From Centipeda infelix ATCC 43532 (GTDB taxonomy: Bacteria > Bacillota > Negativicutes > Selenomonadales > Selenomonadaceae): a stretch of DNA of 64,000 nt. The DNA lies in assembly GCF_000234095.1 (NCBI RefSeq), contig NZ_JH376797.1, positions 593,667 through 657,666 of the forward strand, given 5' to 3'. Both the position numbers and the translations under genes were made by a program. The notes beneath the pieces are model-generated. The model saw only the letters and a list, made by a program, of their open reading frames with translations. It had not been told where the DNA came from and made no database searches. Each line of letters begins with the position of its first letter. Positions within the stretch are counted from its first letter, which is position 1. Positions 27,731 through 36,220 of the stretch are shown piece by piece.

Positions 27731-28003
27731 TCAAATGCTGTGCATGACCTGAAAGATCTCCTGATGTTGGAGCTTGATCTCCAGACCGAGCTCCTCGCCC
27801 TTCTTCCGCAGGAGTTCCTGCAAATCCTTCAGGCGGATCTCCGCATCATCCGGCATCTCAGCAATCATGACCATGTTGAAGAACCCGTCCATGATATTCT
27901 GATTCACATTCATGATATTCACGCGCTGCTCCGCGAGAATCCCGCTCACCATCGCCACAATACCGACTTGATCCCGTCCGACAATCGTCACAACCAGCTT
28001 CAT
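27731..28003 (-). CDS. UPF0237 ACT-domain protein
   Basis: A 90-residue, two-ACT-like small regulator related to the glycine-cleavage repressor GcvR. It opens KLVVTIVGRDQVGIVA, with NIMNVNQNIMDGFFNM in the middle. The ATG at 28003 has GGAG 8 bases upstream; a GTG three codons before lies on top of that site. It pairs with UPF0210 15 bases downstream. It has its own promoter and a hairpin with a U run in the leader (see those entries), so expression may be attenuated. Ligand unknown. Confidence 0.85.
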   Translation of the reverse strand: MKLVVTIVGRDQVGIVAMVSGILAEQRVNIMNVNQNIMDGFFNMVMIAEMPDDAEIRLKDLQELLRKKGEELGLEIKLQHQEIFQVMHSI

Positions 28004-28020
28004 CGTCGTCACTCCTCATC

Positions 28021-28056
28021 GAAAAAATAAGCATTCGCACCATTCGGAGCGAATGC
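28021..28056 (-). promoter_or_regulatory. Leader hairpin with U run before the UPF0237 gene
   Basis: A perfect 8-bp inverted repeat (28031-28038 with 28049-28056) is followed on the minus strand by TTATTTTTTC, then the ribosome site of the ACT gene. It lies between the promoter at 28069-28097 and the start codon. It therefore looks like a transcription attenuator rather than a terminator of an upstream gene, which has its own hairpin at 28149-28184. Confidence 0.5.
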
Positions 28057-28068
28057 GGCATACATCTA

Positions 28069-28097
28069 GTTATAGCAGAAAATACCGAAAGCGTCAA
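28069..28097 (-). promoter_or_regulatory. Promoter for UPF0237-UPF0210
   Basis: Minus-strand -35 TTGACG (28092-28097) and -10 TATAAC (28069-28074), spacing exactly 17. Predicted transcription start is near 28062, only a few bases before the leader hairpin. Confidence 0.7.
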
Positions 28098-28148
28098 TCA
28101 TCATGCCGCTTCCGGCTCATATTACAAACATATATACGCGTAAAAATC

Positions 28149-28184
28149 CCCATGCGTCGATAAAAGATCCGTCGCATGGGGATA
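28149..28184 (-). terminator. Terminator after the redox cassette
   Basis: A 10-bp perfect inverted repeat TCCCCATGCG/CGCATGGGGA with a 16-base loop, followed on the minus strand by TTTTTA. It ends the flavoprotein-ArsR-ferredoxin-membrane protein transcript. Confidence 0.8.
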
Positions 28185-28197
28185 AATGGAGATGGTA

Positions 28198-28821
28198 TTA
28201 GTCATTCGGACAGATGCTTCGCTCGCCAATGGCTGCCGTGCCCATTTCCTTCGGCACTTTTGCACGGCAGATCGCCTGTGTCATCGTTCCCATCGGACAG
28301 ATGACGCACCATGCACGCGGGCGATAGCGCAGCATCATCAAAATGCCGATGATTACCGAGGTCAGCATGAGGCTGTAGAAGCCGAAGGCAAACTGTGCAG
28401 CCCACGGTGCGCCATCTCCGCTGTACGCCCAGCTCCACGGCACATCAAACAGCCAGAACAGTGTCACCGTCTCCCGCAGAGGAGCACCTGCCGCCGCATG
28501 ATAGCTTACGACCATCACATTGGCAAACATGGTCAGAAAGAACGCCAGGAATCCATAGCGGAACCGCCGACTGCGCAGCCACGTTGGCAGTTCATTTCGT
28601 GCGGAAAGATGCAGACGGCTGCCGAGCAGCTGAAAGAGCTGTCCACGATCACAGTAGTGATTGCAGTAATCCTTGTTTCCCGCCACCAGAGCAAAGGCGA
28701 GCGGTGTGAGAAAGCAGATCATACCGAGCCATGCGAACAGAATATTGACAAAGCCCAGTGAGAAATACACGATGGAGAAGATCCAAAAATATTGATACCA
28801 TCGCTTGCCCCTCGTCCTCAT
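28198..28821 (-). CDS. Membrane 4Fe-4S-type protein, NapH/RdxA-like
   Basis: A 207-residue polytopic membrane protein with about five hydrophobic segments. Two cysteine clusters, CNHYCDRGQLF near residue 55 and CVICPMGTMTQ near 175, resemble the NapH/CcoG type of membrane electron-transfer protein, though each group has fewer cysteines than a full four-Cys site. The ATG at 28821 has GGAGGTG 7 bases upstream and overlaps the ferredoxin stop (ATGA). It probably passes electrons between a quinone or membrane partner and the ferredoxin encoded just upstream. Specific substrate unknown. Confidence 0.65.
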   Translation of the reverse strand: MRTRGKRWYQYFWIFSIVYFSLGFVNILFAWLGMICFLTPLAFALVAGNKDYCNHYCDRGQLFQLLGSRLHLSARNELPTWLRSRRFRYGFLAFFLTMFANVMVVSYHAAAGAPLRETVTLFWLFDVPWSWAYSGDGAPWAAQFAFGFYSLMLTSVIIGILMMLRYRPRAWCVICPMGTMTQAICRAKVPKEMGTAAIGERSICPND

Positions 28822-29021
28822 GGGCACACCTCCATTCGTATGATCTCCGCCGGACACTCACGACTGCACATACCGCAGCCGACACAGCGTGCAGGATCGA
28901 CCACCGCATAGAGCCCGCGCCTAACGGAGATTGCTCCACGCGGGCACACACTCTGACACGTTCCGCAGGCAACGCAGCTTCCGCGTTCAACAACAGGGAG
29001 TGGCCGTTTCCTCGTCCCCAT
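28818..29021 (-). CDS. Small ferredoxin, two 4Fe-4S clusters
   Basis: A 67-residue protein with two C-x2-C-x2-C-x3-C motifs, CVACGTCQSVCP and CVGCGMCSRECP, typical of 8Fe-8S ferredoxins. The ATG at 29021 is preceded by GGAGGGGG and lies 35 bases inside the ArsR gene. A longer reading has extra cysteines but no ribosome site. It sits between the ArsR regulator and the membrane Fe-S protein and is likely their soluble electron carrier. Confidence 0.8.
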   Translation of the reverse strand: MGTRKRPLPVVERGSCVACGTCQSVCPRGAISVRRGLYAVVDPARCVGCGMCSRECPAEIIRMEVCP

Positions 29022-29325
29022 GAGCCGCCCCCTCCTCGTCTGCCCCACAGAGCAGGGCACGCAAGATCTTTGCAACACGCTCATCCTTCAACTGATAAGC
29101 AACCTCGAGCCCGCTGCGTTCTCCACGGATCAGCCCCGCCTGGCGCAGCTTGCTCAGATGCTGCGACACGGTGGATTGCGGTGCATCCAGACAATCCTGC
29201 ATATAGGAGACATTACAGCTCCCCTCGCGCAAAAGGCGGCGTACAATGCAGAGCCGTACGGGATGTGCCAATGCCCGCAAAAAATCTGCGGCCTCCTCGA
29301 GACGTTCCTGATCCTCAAGCACCAT
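28987..29325 (-). CDS. ArsR/SmtB-family transcriptional regulator
   Basis: A 112-residue winged helix regulator. The recognition helix region is DAPQSTVSQHLSKLRQAGL (47-65). Cysteines occur at 26, 37, 45, 93 and at the very C-terminus (111, 112), so metal or thiol sensing is plausible. The acidic, histidine-bearing tail before the final CC is unusual. A GAAGGAG site precedes the ATG. It overlaps the flavoprotein gene by 11 bases. By analogy with rhodanese-linked ArsR regulators (BigR/SqrR) a persulfide or sulfide signal is a reasonable guess, not shown. Confidence 0.82.
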   Translation of the reverse strand: MVLEDQERLEEAADFLRALAHPVRLCIVRRLLREGSCNVSYMQDCLDAPQSTVSQHLSKLRQAGLIRGERSGLEVAYQLKDERVAKILRALLCGADEEGAAHGDEETATPCC

Positions 29326-30985
29326 ATGACTTCTCTCCTTCGCACTGCATCTTCATGTAGGTATAGCCGCCGACCAGATTCTTTACAGTGAGACCATGTG
29401 CCCGCAAAATCTGCTCCGCAAGATAGCCGCGCAGCCCCATCTTGCAGCAGACGATGATCGGTACCTGCGGATCAAATTCATGCAGACGCTCGCGCAGCCG
29501 AGGCAACGGAATGCGCTGCGCTCCTGCAATCTCGCCCGCATGATATTCCTCCGGCGGCCGCACGTCAATGAGCATCGCGCCTGCCGCAAGTTCTGCCGAA
29601 AGCTCGTGCGGGAGAAGCGGAGTGCTCCTGCCCCGCAGAATATTTTCTGCTGCATAGCCGGCCATATTCACGGGATCTTTCGCTGCGGAATACGGCGGTG
29701 CATAGGACAGCTCAAACTCTTCCAAATCTGCAACCGTGAGCGACCGCCCGATGGCAGAGGCAAGAACATCGATGCGCTTGTCCACGCCCTCCGCACCGAT
29801 TGCCTGCGCCCCCAGTACAACACCGTCCGAAAGACGGAAAATCAGCTTGAGTGCAACCTCCTCTGCCCCCGGATAATAGGTCACATGATGGCGCGGGAAA
29901 ATCACCGTAAAGCGATAATCCTTTCCGTACACCATGCCCGCTGACTGGAGGGCTCGCTCGTTCTGCCCCGTTGCCGCTGCCGTAAGACCAAATACCTTGA
30001 GCGCAGCGGTTCCGATGACACCACGATAGGCACGTGCCTCCCCTGCCATATGATCTGCCGCCAGACGCGCCTGCCGATTCGCAGGACCTGCGAGCGGGAG
30101 TGCCGTCGCTTTTCCCGTCTGTACGGAGCGGGTCAGCACCGCATCCCCAACAGCATAGACATGAGGGATATTGGTCTGCATATATTCATTGACAAGAATG
30201 TGCCCGCGCTCCCCGAGCGCAATACCGCTCCCGTCGAGGAACGCGGTATCGGGACGCACGCCGATCGCAAGCGCGACGAAATCCCCATGTACCGTACGCC
30301 CACTGGAAAGACGTACGCAGATCCCACCATCCTCCTGCTCCTCAAATCCGGCAACGCCATCCCCAAGCGCAAGCTCTACGCCGTGCCTACGCAGCTCATC
30401 CTCAAGCAAAGAAATCATATCTGTGTCAAAGATCGGAAGGATATGCGGCATTGCCTCGACCAGAGTAACAGACAGCCCTCGCTCACGCAGATTTTCCGCA
30501 AGCTCCACGCCGATGAAGCCGCCGCCGACCACAACAACGCTGCCGCCCGTACCAACGAGGGAACGAATGCGATCCGCATCCTGCACACTGCGCAGCGTCG
30601 CAATACGCGGATGATCGATGCCGGGGATTGGCGGACGCAGCGGCTTTGCCCCCGGCGAGAGCAGCAGCGCATCATAACTTTCCGTATATACGCCGTCCGC
30701 AGAGCGCACCTCTACGGTACGATTTTCCGTATTCACACGCGTGACTTCACTGCATACACGCACATCGACGTTATACATCCCACGGAACTTCTCAGGAGTT
30801 TGGAGGAGCAAGTCCCCCCGTTCAGCGATGACATCGCCCACATAGTACGGAAGCCCACAGTTTGCAAAGGATATATCCTCCCCACGCTCAAAGAGAACGA
30901 TCTCCGCATGCTCATCCAATCGGCGCAGACGTGCCGCAGCCGTCGCTCCGCCTGCTACCCCACCGACAATAATATACTTGCTCAC
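29315..30985 (-). CDS. CoA-disulfide-reductase-like flavoprotein fused to rhodanese
   Basis: A 556-residue FAD- and NAD(P)H-binding oxidoreductase. The FAD motif GGVAGGATAAARLRR lies at 8-22 and the active-site Cys43 is in FANCGLPYY. The second nucleotide motif VVVGGGFIGVELAE is near 150. A rhodanese domain fills the last 100 residues, with its active cysteine Cys514 in the loop CKMGLR. This architecture matches CoA-disulfide / polysulfide reductases. The start is GTG at 30985 with AAGGAGGAG 5 bases before it. It heads a four-gene cassette under a strong promoter. Confidence 0.88.
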   Translation of the reverse strand: MSKYIIVGGVAGGATAAARLRRLDEHAEIVLFERGEDISFANCGLPYYVGDVIAERGDLLLQTPEKFRGMYNVDVRVCSEVTRVNTENRTVEVRSADGVYTESYDALLLSPGAKPLRPPIPGIDHPRIATLRSVQDADRIRSLVGTGGSVVVVGGGFIGVELAENLRERGLSVTLVEAMPHILPIFDTDMISLLEDELRRHGVELALGDGVAGFEEQEDGGICVRLSSGRTVHGDFVALAIGVRPDTAFLDGSGIALGERGHILVNEYMQTNIPHVYAVGDAVLTRSVQTGKATALPLAGPANRQARLAADHMAGEARAYRGVIGTAALKVFGLTAAATGQNERALQSAGMVYGKDYRFTVIFPRHHVTYYPGAEEVALKLIFRLSDGVVLGAQAIGAEGVDKRIDVLASAIGRSLTVADLEEFELSYAPPYSAAKDPVNMAGYAAENILRGRSTPLLPHELSAELAAGAMLIDVRPPEEYHAGEIAGAQRIPLPRLRERLHEFDPQVPIIVCCKMGLRGYLAEQILRAHGLTVKNLVGGYTYMKMQCEGEKSYGA

Positions 30986-31010
30986 ATGAACTCCTCCTTT
31001 TATCTAATCG

Positions 31011-31049
31011 ATATATCCATATATTACGATATAAAGATATTTATGTCAA
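31011..31049 (-). promoter_or_regulatory. Promoter and operator-like palindrome for the redox cassette
   Basis: Minus-strand -35 TTGACA (31044-31049) and -10 TAATAT (31021-31026), 17-base spacing. Overlapping the -10 and start region is the palindrome ATATATCCATATAT (31011-31024), and a second AT-rich imperfect repeat lies in the spacer. Such sites suit autoregulation by the ArsR protein encoded second in the operon. Confidence 0.65.
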
Positions 31050-31050
31050 T

Positions 31051-31080
31051 AAAAAACTGAGAGCACATATGCACCCTCAG
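31051..31080 (-). terminator. Terminator after the exported protein gene at 31127
   Basis: A 10-bp stem with three G-U type pairs (CTGAG...CTCAG) is followed on the minus strand by TTTTTTATT. It sits directly upstream of the redox cassette promoter and insulates it. Confidence 0.7.
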
Positions 31081-31126
31081 ATAAAATCCTCTTTCCTTGG
31101 AAAGCGTATATTTTTTTGCTATGAGG

Positions 31127-31765
31127 CTAAAGCCCCAAATCCCCCATCTTTATTTCCTCCACACGGCCATGCTTAATTTCAAAGGCAAAGCCGATGGTCG
31201 GGTCTTCCTCAGAGAAGTAGATGTAGTCTTCGCCATACACCATACTTGGTTCACCATAGACGCGGCGAAGCTCCTCCACGGGTGTTCCGATGCACACGCC
31301 CTTGCCTGATGCGAGGGTGCTGCGCTCCGAGACTTTGACGAGGCGCACAAAACCGTCAACGAAGTCAAGCGACAGATGATCTCCGTATTCGTATTCGACA
31401 ACCGCTTTCCCTGCATAACGCATAGATCGTTCCGACTCCGTCTCAAGTGGTGCTCCATAGAGAGCACGCACATCTGCCTCTGCTGCGCCATACGCAATAT
31501 CACCAAGCAGCAGTGCCTCGCGGGAAATCCGCGCCGCCGTCCTCTGCTCCTCCGCACGGTGCTGTCGCAGCACCTCAGCCTCACGCTTTGCCGCATCGTC
31601 TGCAGAGAGTGTTTTCTCCACGGAGTCACGGGCAATGGTGATCCTCCTGCCACCATCACTCTGCGGGGCTGTCACCGCAGAGCGAAACTGATCCACGACA
31701 ACACTCGCTGCAACACCTGCAATGACCGCAATTCCAACAAAGACGGCACACATCCGTATGTTCAA
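31127..31765 (-). CDS. Exported or membrane-anchored protein, paralogue of its neighbour
   Basis: A 212-residue protein with one N-terminal hydrophobic segment (about 5-25), then a charged helical stretch (40-85) and two YG-x-P repeats (YGAP near 104, YGEP near 170). The C-terminal block reads YIYFSEEDPTIGFAFEI then VEEIKMG. I do not recognise a named function. The short G-x-P repeats recall SmpA/BamE-type folds, only weakly. The start is TTG at 31765, supported by GGGGAGAG about 9 bases upstream. It shares its C-terminal two-thirds with the next gene at 31843. Confidence 0.7.
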   Translation of the reverse strand: MNIRMCAVFVGIAVIAGVAASVVVDQFRSAVTAPQSDGGRRITIARDSVEKTLSADDAAKREAEVLRQHRAEEQRTAARISREALLLGDIAYGAAEADVRALYGAPLETESERSMRYAGKAVVEYEYGDHLSLDFVDGFVRLVKVSERSTLASGKGVCIGTPVEELRRVYGEPSMVYGEDYIYFSEEDPTIGFAFEIKHGRVEEIKMGDLGL

Positions 31766-31842
31766 AGATTCTCTCTCCCCTGGAACGTGTTTCCCTTCAT
31801 ACGCTCAAATAGTCCCGCACACTTCCCCATAGCAAGACACCA

Positions 31843-32316
31843 TTAGCGAATCACACCCATTTTGATCTCATCGACACGGTTGGCCTCAATCTCAAAGACA
31901 AATCCGATCGAGTTGTCGCCATTCACAAAGTAGATATACTGGTCGCCGCGCATGACATCCGGCTGCCCGTACGCTGCAATCAACGTATTGACATCCGTGC
32001 CAACCGCAATATTTGCAGCCGTTTGTACCCCATTTCGAGCGCCGATCTCGACCTGGCGAACAGCACCGTCCACAAAGACGATATCAAAGTCATTGCCATA
32101 CTCCCATTCGGTTGCCTGTCCGCCGGCATAGATGGGGTTATACTTCGTCTCAACCTCACGCGGTGCACCGTAGACGCTGCGCACATAGGACTCGGACGCA
32201 CCGTACGCAATGCCGCCGATGACCAGTGCATCCTGCGGAACAGCCGCTTCCACCGTTGCTCCGCTGATGAGCACAGCTCCCAATGCGATTCCTGCAATCC
32301 GTTTGCCATAGTTCAT
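31843..32316 (-). CDS. Secreted or periplasmic protein, paralogue of 31127 gene
   Basis: A 157-residue protein with a signal peptide ending near AAVPQ (about residue 25). The mature part has the same two repeats as its neighbour (GGIAYGASESYVRSVYGAP, then VGTDVNTLIAAYGQP), and ends YIYFVNGDNSIGFVFEI ... VDEIKMG. The ATG at 32316 has AAAGGAG 9 bases upstream; an ATG three codons earlier sits on that site. It lacks the charged helical linker of the other copy. Function unknown; a periplasmic or outer-membrane assembly role is only a guess. Confidence 0.72.
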   Translation of the reverse strand: MNYGKRIAGIALGAVLISGATVEAAVPQDALVIGGIAYGASESYVRSVYGAPREVETKYNPIYAGGQATEWEYGNDFDIVFVDGAVRQVEIGARNGVQTAANIAVGTDVNTLIAAYGQPDVMRGDQYIYFVNGDNSIGFVFEIEANRVDEIKMGVIR

Positions 32317-32390
32317 GATCCACATCTCCTTTAGCGAAAAACATTCGTTATAAACTTTCGATGTTATGGACGATTATAGGAGAAGACGCT

Positions 32391-32426
32391 GAAAAGCCCC
32401 TGAATACTTTCATTCAGAGGCTTTTC
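32391..32426. repeat. Inverted repeat upstream of the secreted protein gene
   Basis: Arms GAAAAGCCCCTGAAT (32391-32405) and ATTCAGAGGCTTTTC (32412-32426) pair with one mismatch over 15 bases. No clear T run follows on either strand. It lies just upstream of a minus-strand TATAAT (32373-32378) and could be an operator or a weak terminator. Confidence 0.45.
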
Positions 32427-32492
32427 ATAGATTGTCTGTGTCAATATAGACGTTATTATCCAATACTTTCAGATGGCTCTTGACGAGATAAG

Positions 32493-32522
32493 AAAAACTG
32501 CCGTGAAGAACATTCACGGCAG
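32493..32522 (-). terminator. Terminator after the PFOR gene
   Basis: A perfect 10-bp inverted repeat (32498-32507 with 32513-32522) is followed on the minus strand by TTTTTC. It lies about 20 bases behind the stop codon of the PFOR gene. Confidence 0.85.
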
Positions 32523-32540
32523 CCCTGATCTCACAACGGC

Positions 32541-35500
32541 TTACGCCTTACCTGCGAGTTTCTTGTAATTATTGTAGCGTGTCTCAGCATCCTTCTGGGT
32601 CTTCTCAAAGAGTGCTTCCGCCGCCTCGGGGAAGTTGCTCTTGAGGCTGATGTAGCGGTTCTCGCCGAGCAGGAATTCCTGGAACTTCGAGAAGTCCGGC
32701 TCCTTGGAGTCGAGCGTGAACGGATTCTTGCCCGCCTCGATGAGCTGCGGGTTGTAGCGATAGTTCGCCCAATAGCCGCACTCGACGGCAAGTTTGCCCT
32801 CAAGCTGTGCACAGCCCATGCCCTTACGGATTCCGTGGTTGATACACGGCGAGTAGGCAATGATGAGGGACGGTCCCGGATATGCCTCCGCCTCGCTGAT
32901 CGCTTTGAGTACCTGATTCTGATCGGAACCCATATCGATCTGCGCCACGTAGACATAGCCGTAGGACATAGCCATCATGCCGAGATCCTTCTTCTTCGTC
33001 TTCTTGCCCGTTGCCGCGAACTCTGCAATCGCCGCCGCAGGGGTCGACTTCGATGCCTGTCCGCCTGTGTTCGAGTAGACTTCGGTATCAAAGACCATGA
33101 CGTTGACATCCTCTCCGGAGGCAAGCACGTGATCCACACCGCCGAAGCCGATGTCGTATGCCCAGCCATCGCCGCCGAACACCCACTGCGAACGCTTGAC
33201 GAAGTAGTCATTGTCCTTGTAGATGCGGCAGAGGAGCTCGTCCGTGCCCTTCTCCTTCTCAAGGAGCTCGCGCAGGAGGTCGGCACGGTCACGCGTACCC
33301 TCGCCGCTGTCGCGCTTTTCGAGCCAGAGCTGCATCGCTGCCTGAAGCTCGGCAGACCCCTTCTTTTCCTCAAGTGCCTGTGTCACAGCAGATGCGATCG
33401 ACTCTCGCACTGCCTTTGTGCCGAGCAGCATGCCGAGTCCGTACTCCGCATTGTCCTCGAACAGCGAGTTTGCCCATGCAGGACCGTAGCCCTTCGGGTT
33501 CTTCGTATACGGGATTGCAGGTGCGCTCGCGCCCCAGATGGAGGAGCAGCCCGTCGCGTTCGCAATCATCATGCGGTCGCCGAAGAGCTGTGTCACAAGC
33601 TTTGCATACGGTGTCTCACCGCAGCCTGCGCACGCACCCGAGAACTCGAAGAGCGGCTGCTCGAACTGCGAGCCGATGACCGTCGTCTTCTTCATCGGGA
33701 CGTTCTTGACCGAAACCTTCTCCGTGTCTACACCATAGTCAAAGTATTTCTGCGCATCGCGGAGGTTGTCGTCGAGCAGGGTCATATCGAGAGCCTTGCC
33801 CGGGCAGACCTGCGCACAGTTGCCGCAGCCGAGGCAGTCGAGCGTCGAAACGGCGATGGTGAGGTTCATCCCCTTCGCCGGACGCGACTTCACGGACTGC
33901 ATCCCCTCAGGTGCTGCAGCAAGCTCCTCGTCCGTTGTCAACACAGGACGAATCGTTGCGTGCGGGCAGACAAATGCACACTGGTTGCACTGGATGCACT
34001 TCTCCGGACGCCATACGGGAACGGAGATCGCCGTGCCGCGCTTCTCGAATGCCGTACCGCCGACGGGGAACGTGCCGTCCTCCATGCTGAGCAGCTCGGA
34101 GATCTTGAGCTTGTCGCCCTCCTGACGGTTCATGACATTCTGGATCTTGGTGATGAATTCCGGCGTCTTTGTATTGACCGGCACTTCCTCATCCACCGCA
34201 TCCTTCCATTCCGCAGGAACATTCACGCGATGGAGCGACTCGATGCCGTGATCGATCGCACCGTTGTTCATGTTGACAACCTTTTCGCCCTTGCTGCCGT
34301 AGGATGTAACAACTGCGTCCTTGAGATACTTGACCGCGTCGTCGATGGGAATGATGTTCGCAAGCTTGAAGAACGCCGACTGCATGACCATGTTGAAGCG
34401 GCCACCAAGGCCGAGTTCGCGGGCGATGTGAACCGCATCCACCGTGTAGAACTGAATGTCGTTGGAGGCGATGTAGCGGCGCATCGACGCGGGCAGGTGC
34501 GTGTTCAGCTCCTCATCCGACCAGAACGTATTGAGGAGGAACGTGCCGCCCTTCTTGAGACCTGCAAGGAGGTCGTACTGACGGACATAGGACTGCTGCG
34601 AGCAGGAGATGAAGTCCGCCTTGTTGATGAGATACGGACTGATGATGGGCGACTTGCCAAAGCGCAGATGGCTCATCGTAATGCCACCCGATTTCTTCGA
34701 GTCATAAGCAAAGTATGCCTGCGCATACATATCCGTCTTGTCGCCGATGATCTTGATCGCGCTCTTGTTCGCGCCGACCGTGCCGTCCGAGCCGAGACCC
34801 CAGAACTTACACGCCGTCGTCCCCGGCTTCGTGAGGTTGACATCGCCGTGGATCGGAGTGAGGCTGCGGTGCGTAACATCATCGACAATGCCGAGCGTAA
34901 AGCCGTGCATCGGCTCGTCCTTCTTCAGCTCCTCATAGACCGCGAAGACCTGATCCGGTGTCGTATCCTTGCCGCCGAGACCATAGCGACCGCCGACGAT
35001 GACGGGGTTCATCCCCGAACTGTAGTACGCCGCCTTGACATCGAGGTAAAGCGGCTCGCCGAGCGATCCCGGCTCCTTCGTGCGGTCGAGAACGGCGACC
35101 TTCTGCACCGTCTTCGGGAGATACTTGAAGAAGTGCTCGACCGAGAACGGACGATAGAGGTGAACGGAGAGCAGACCGACCTTCTCACCCTGTGCGTTGA
35201 GATATTCGGCAACCTCCTCCGCCGTCTGGCAGACCGAGCCCATTGCAATGATGACGCGCTCGGCATCGGGTGCGCCGTAGTAGTCAAAGAGATGGTGCTC
35301 ACGGCCTGTGATCTTTGCCATCTGCGCCATTGCCTCTTCAACGAGTTCGGGAATGGCATCGTAGTAACGGTTGACCGCCTCGCGTCCCTGGAAGTAGATA
35401 TCGGGGTTCTGTGCCGTACCGCGTACCGCCGGATGATCCGGATTGAGTGCGCGGCGGCGGAACTCATTGACCGCATCCCAGTCAAGAATCTTCGCGAGAT

Positions 35501-36068
35501 CGGCATAGTCCACGACCTCGATCTTCTGAATCTCATGCGAGGTACGGAATCCGTCAAAGAAGTTGATGAACGGAATGCGTCCCTTGATGGCAACGAGATG
35601 CGCGACCGCAGCGAGATCCATGACCTCCTGCACGCTCGACTCTGCGAGCATGGCAACGCCCGTCTGGCGTGCCGCCATGACATCCTGATGGTCGCCGAAG
35701 ATATTCAGCGAGGACGCCGCAATGGCGCGTGCGCTGACATGGAACACACCCGGCAGGAGTTCGCCCGCAATCTTATACATATTCGGAATCATGAGCAGAA
35801 GCCCCTGCGATGCCGTATAGGTCGTCGTCAGTGCGCCGGCTTGGAGTGAGCCATGCACTGCACCGGCAGCGCCAGCCTCCGACTGCATTTCGATAAGACG
35901 TACCTTCTGTCCGAAGATATTCTTCATCCCCTTTGCAGAAAGACTGTCAACGTGCTCCGCCATCGGCGAGGACGGCGTGATCGGATAGATCGCCGCTACA
36001 TCCGTAAATGCGTAAGAGATGTAGCCGGCAGCCGTGTTGCCGTCCATCGTCTTCATTTTCTTGGCCAT
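32541..36068 (-). CDS. nifJ: Pyruvate:ferredoxin (flavodoxin) oxidoreductase, single chain
   Basis: Oxidises pyruvate to acetyl-CoA and CO2 and reduces ferredoxin; a central anaerobic enzyme. The 1175-residue polypeptide contains all domains. The N-terminal pyrimidine-binding domain starts MDGNTAAGYISY and has YPITPSSPMAEH. The gamma-type domain follows in the middle. Two 4Fe-4S motifs (CIQCNQCAFVCP near 693, CLGCGNCAQVCP near 746) come next. The C-terminal TPP domain has the extra-cluster cysteines in CAGCGETPY near 813 and GDGWAYDIG. It has its own strong promoter with a leader of about 145 bases. The antisense 1004-codon frame is a shadow. Confidence 0.96.
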   Translation of the reverse strand: MAKKMKTMDGNTAAGYISYAFTDVAAIYPITPSSPMAEHVDSLSAKGMKNIFGQKVRLIEMQSEAGAAGAVHGSLQAGALTTTYTASQGLLLMIPNMYKIAGELLPGVFHVSARAIAASSLNIFGDHQDVMAARQTGVAMLAESSVQEVMDLAAVAHLVAIKGRIPFINFFDGFRTSHEIQKIEVVDYADLAKILDWDAVNEFRRRALNPDHPAVRGTAQNPDIYFQGREAVNRYYDAIPELVEEAMAQMAKITGREHHLFDYYGAPDAERVIIAMGSVCQTAEEVAEYLNAQGEKVGLLSVHLYRPFSVEHFFKYLPKTVQKVAVLDRTKEPGSLGEPLYLDVKAAYYSSGMNPVIVGGRYGLGGKDTTPDQVFAVYEELKKDEPMHGFTLGIVDDVTHRSLTPIHGDVNLTKPGTTACKFWGLGSDGTVGANKSAIKIIGDKTDMYAQAYFAYDSKKSGGITMSHLRFGKSPIISPYLINKADFISCSQQSYVRQYDLLAGLKKGGTFLLNTFWSDEELNTHLPASMRRYIASNDIQFYTVDAVHIARELGLGGRFNMVMQSAFFKLANIIPIDDAVKYLKDAVVTSYGSKGEKVVNMNNGAIDHGIESLHRVNVPAEWKDAVDEEVPVNTKTPEFITKIQNVMNRQEGDKLKISELLSMEDGTFPVGGTAFEKRGTAISVPVWRPEKCIQCNQCAFVCPHATIRPVLTTDEELAAAPEGMQSVKSRPAKGMNLTIAVSTLDCLGCGNCAQVCPGKALDMTLLDDNLRDAQKYFDYGVDTEKVSVKNVPMKKTTVIGSQFEQPLFEFSGACAGCGETPYAKLVTQLFGDRMMIANATGCSSIWGASAPAIPYTKNPKGYGPAWANSLFEDNAEYGLGMLLGTKAVRESIASAVTQALEEKKGSAELQAAMQLWLEKRDSGEGTRDRADLLRELLEKEKGTDELLCRIYKDNDYFVKRSQWVFGGDGWAYDIGFGGVDHVLASGEDVNVMVFDTEVYSNTGGQASKSTPAAAIAEFAATGKKTKKKDLGMMAMSYGYVYVAQIDMGSDQNQVLKAISEAEAYPGPSLIIAYSPCINHGIRKGMGCAQLEGKLAVECGYWANYRYNPQLIEAGKNPFTLDSKEPDFSKFQEFLLGENRYISLKSNFPEAAEALFEKTQKDAETRYNNYKKLAGKA

Positions 36069-36220
36069 GTTACTGCTCCCCTCTCAATGGAAATACGTCT
36101 GCATTCCAAAAATATTAAAATATAACCACATGAGCAAAGAATTTGTCCCCTCTCACACTTTTGATAGAAAGAATCAAAAAGAATATCTATGGAGGAATAC
36201 CGATTCTATACTTTCTGTTT

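Noticed and set aside
32835..35849. A 1004-codon plus-strand open frame opposite the PFOR gene
   Set aside because: It is the exact antisense of a well-conserved enzyme in a GC-rich genome with strong codon bias, has no ribosome site or recognisable domain, and is arginine- and leucine-rich as such shadows are.
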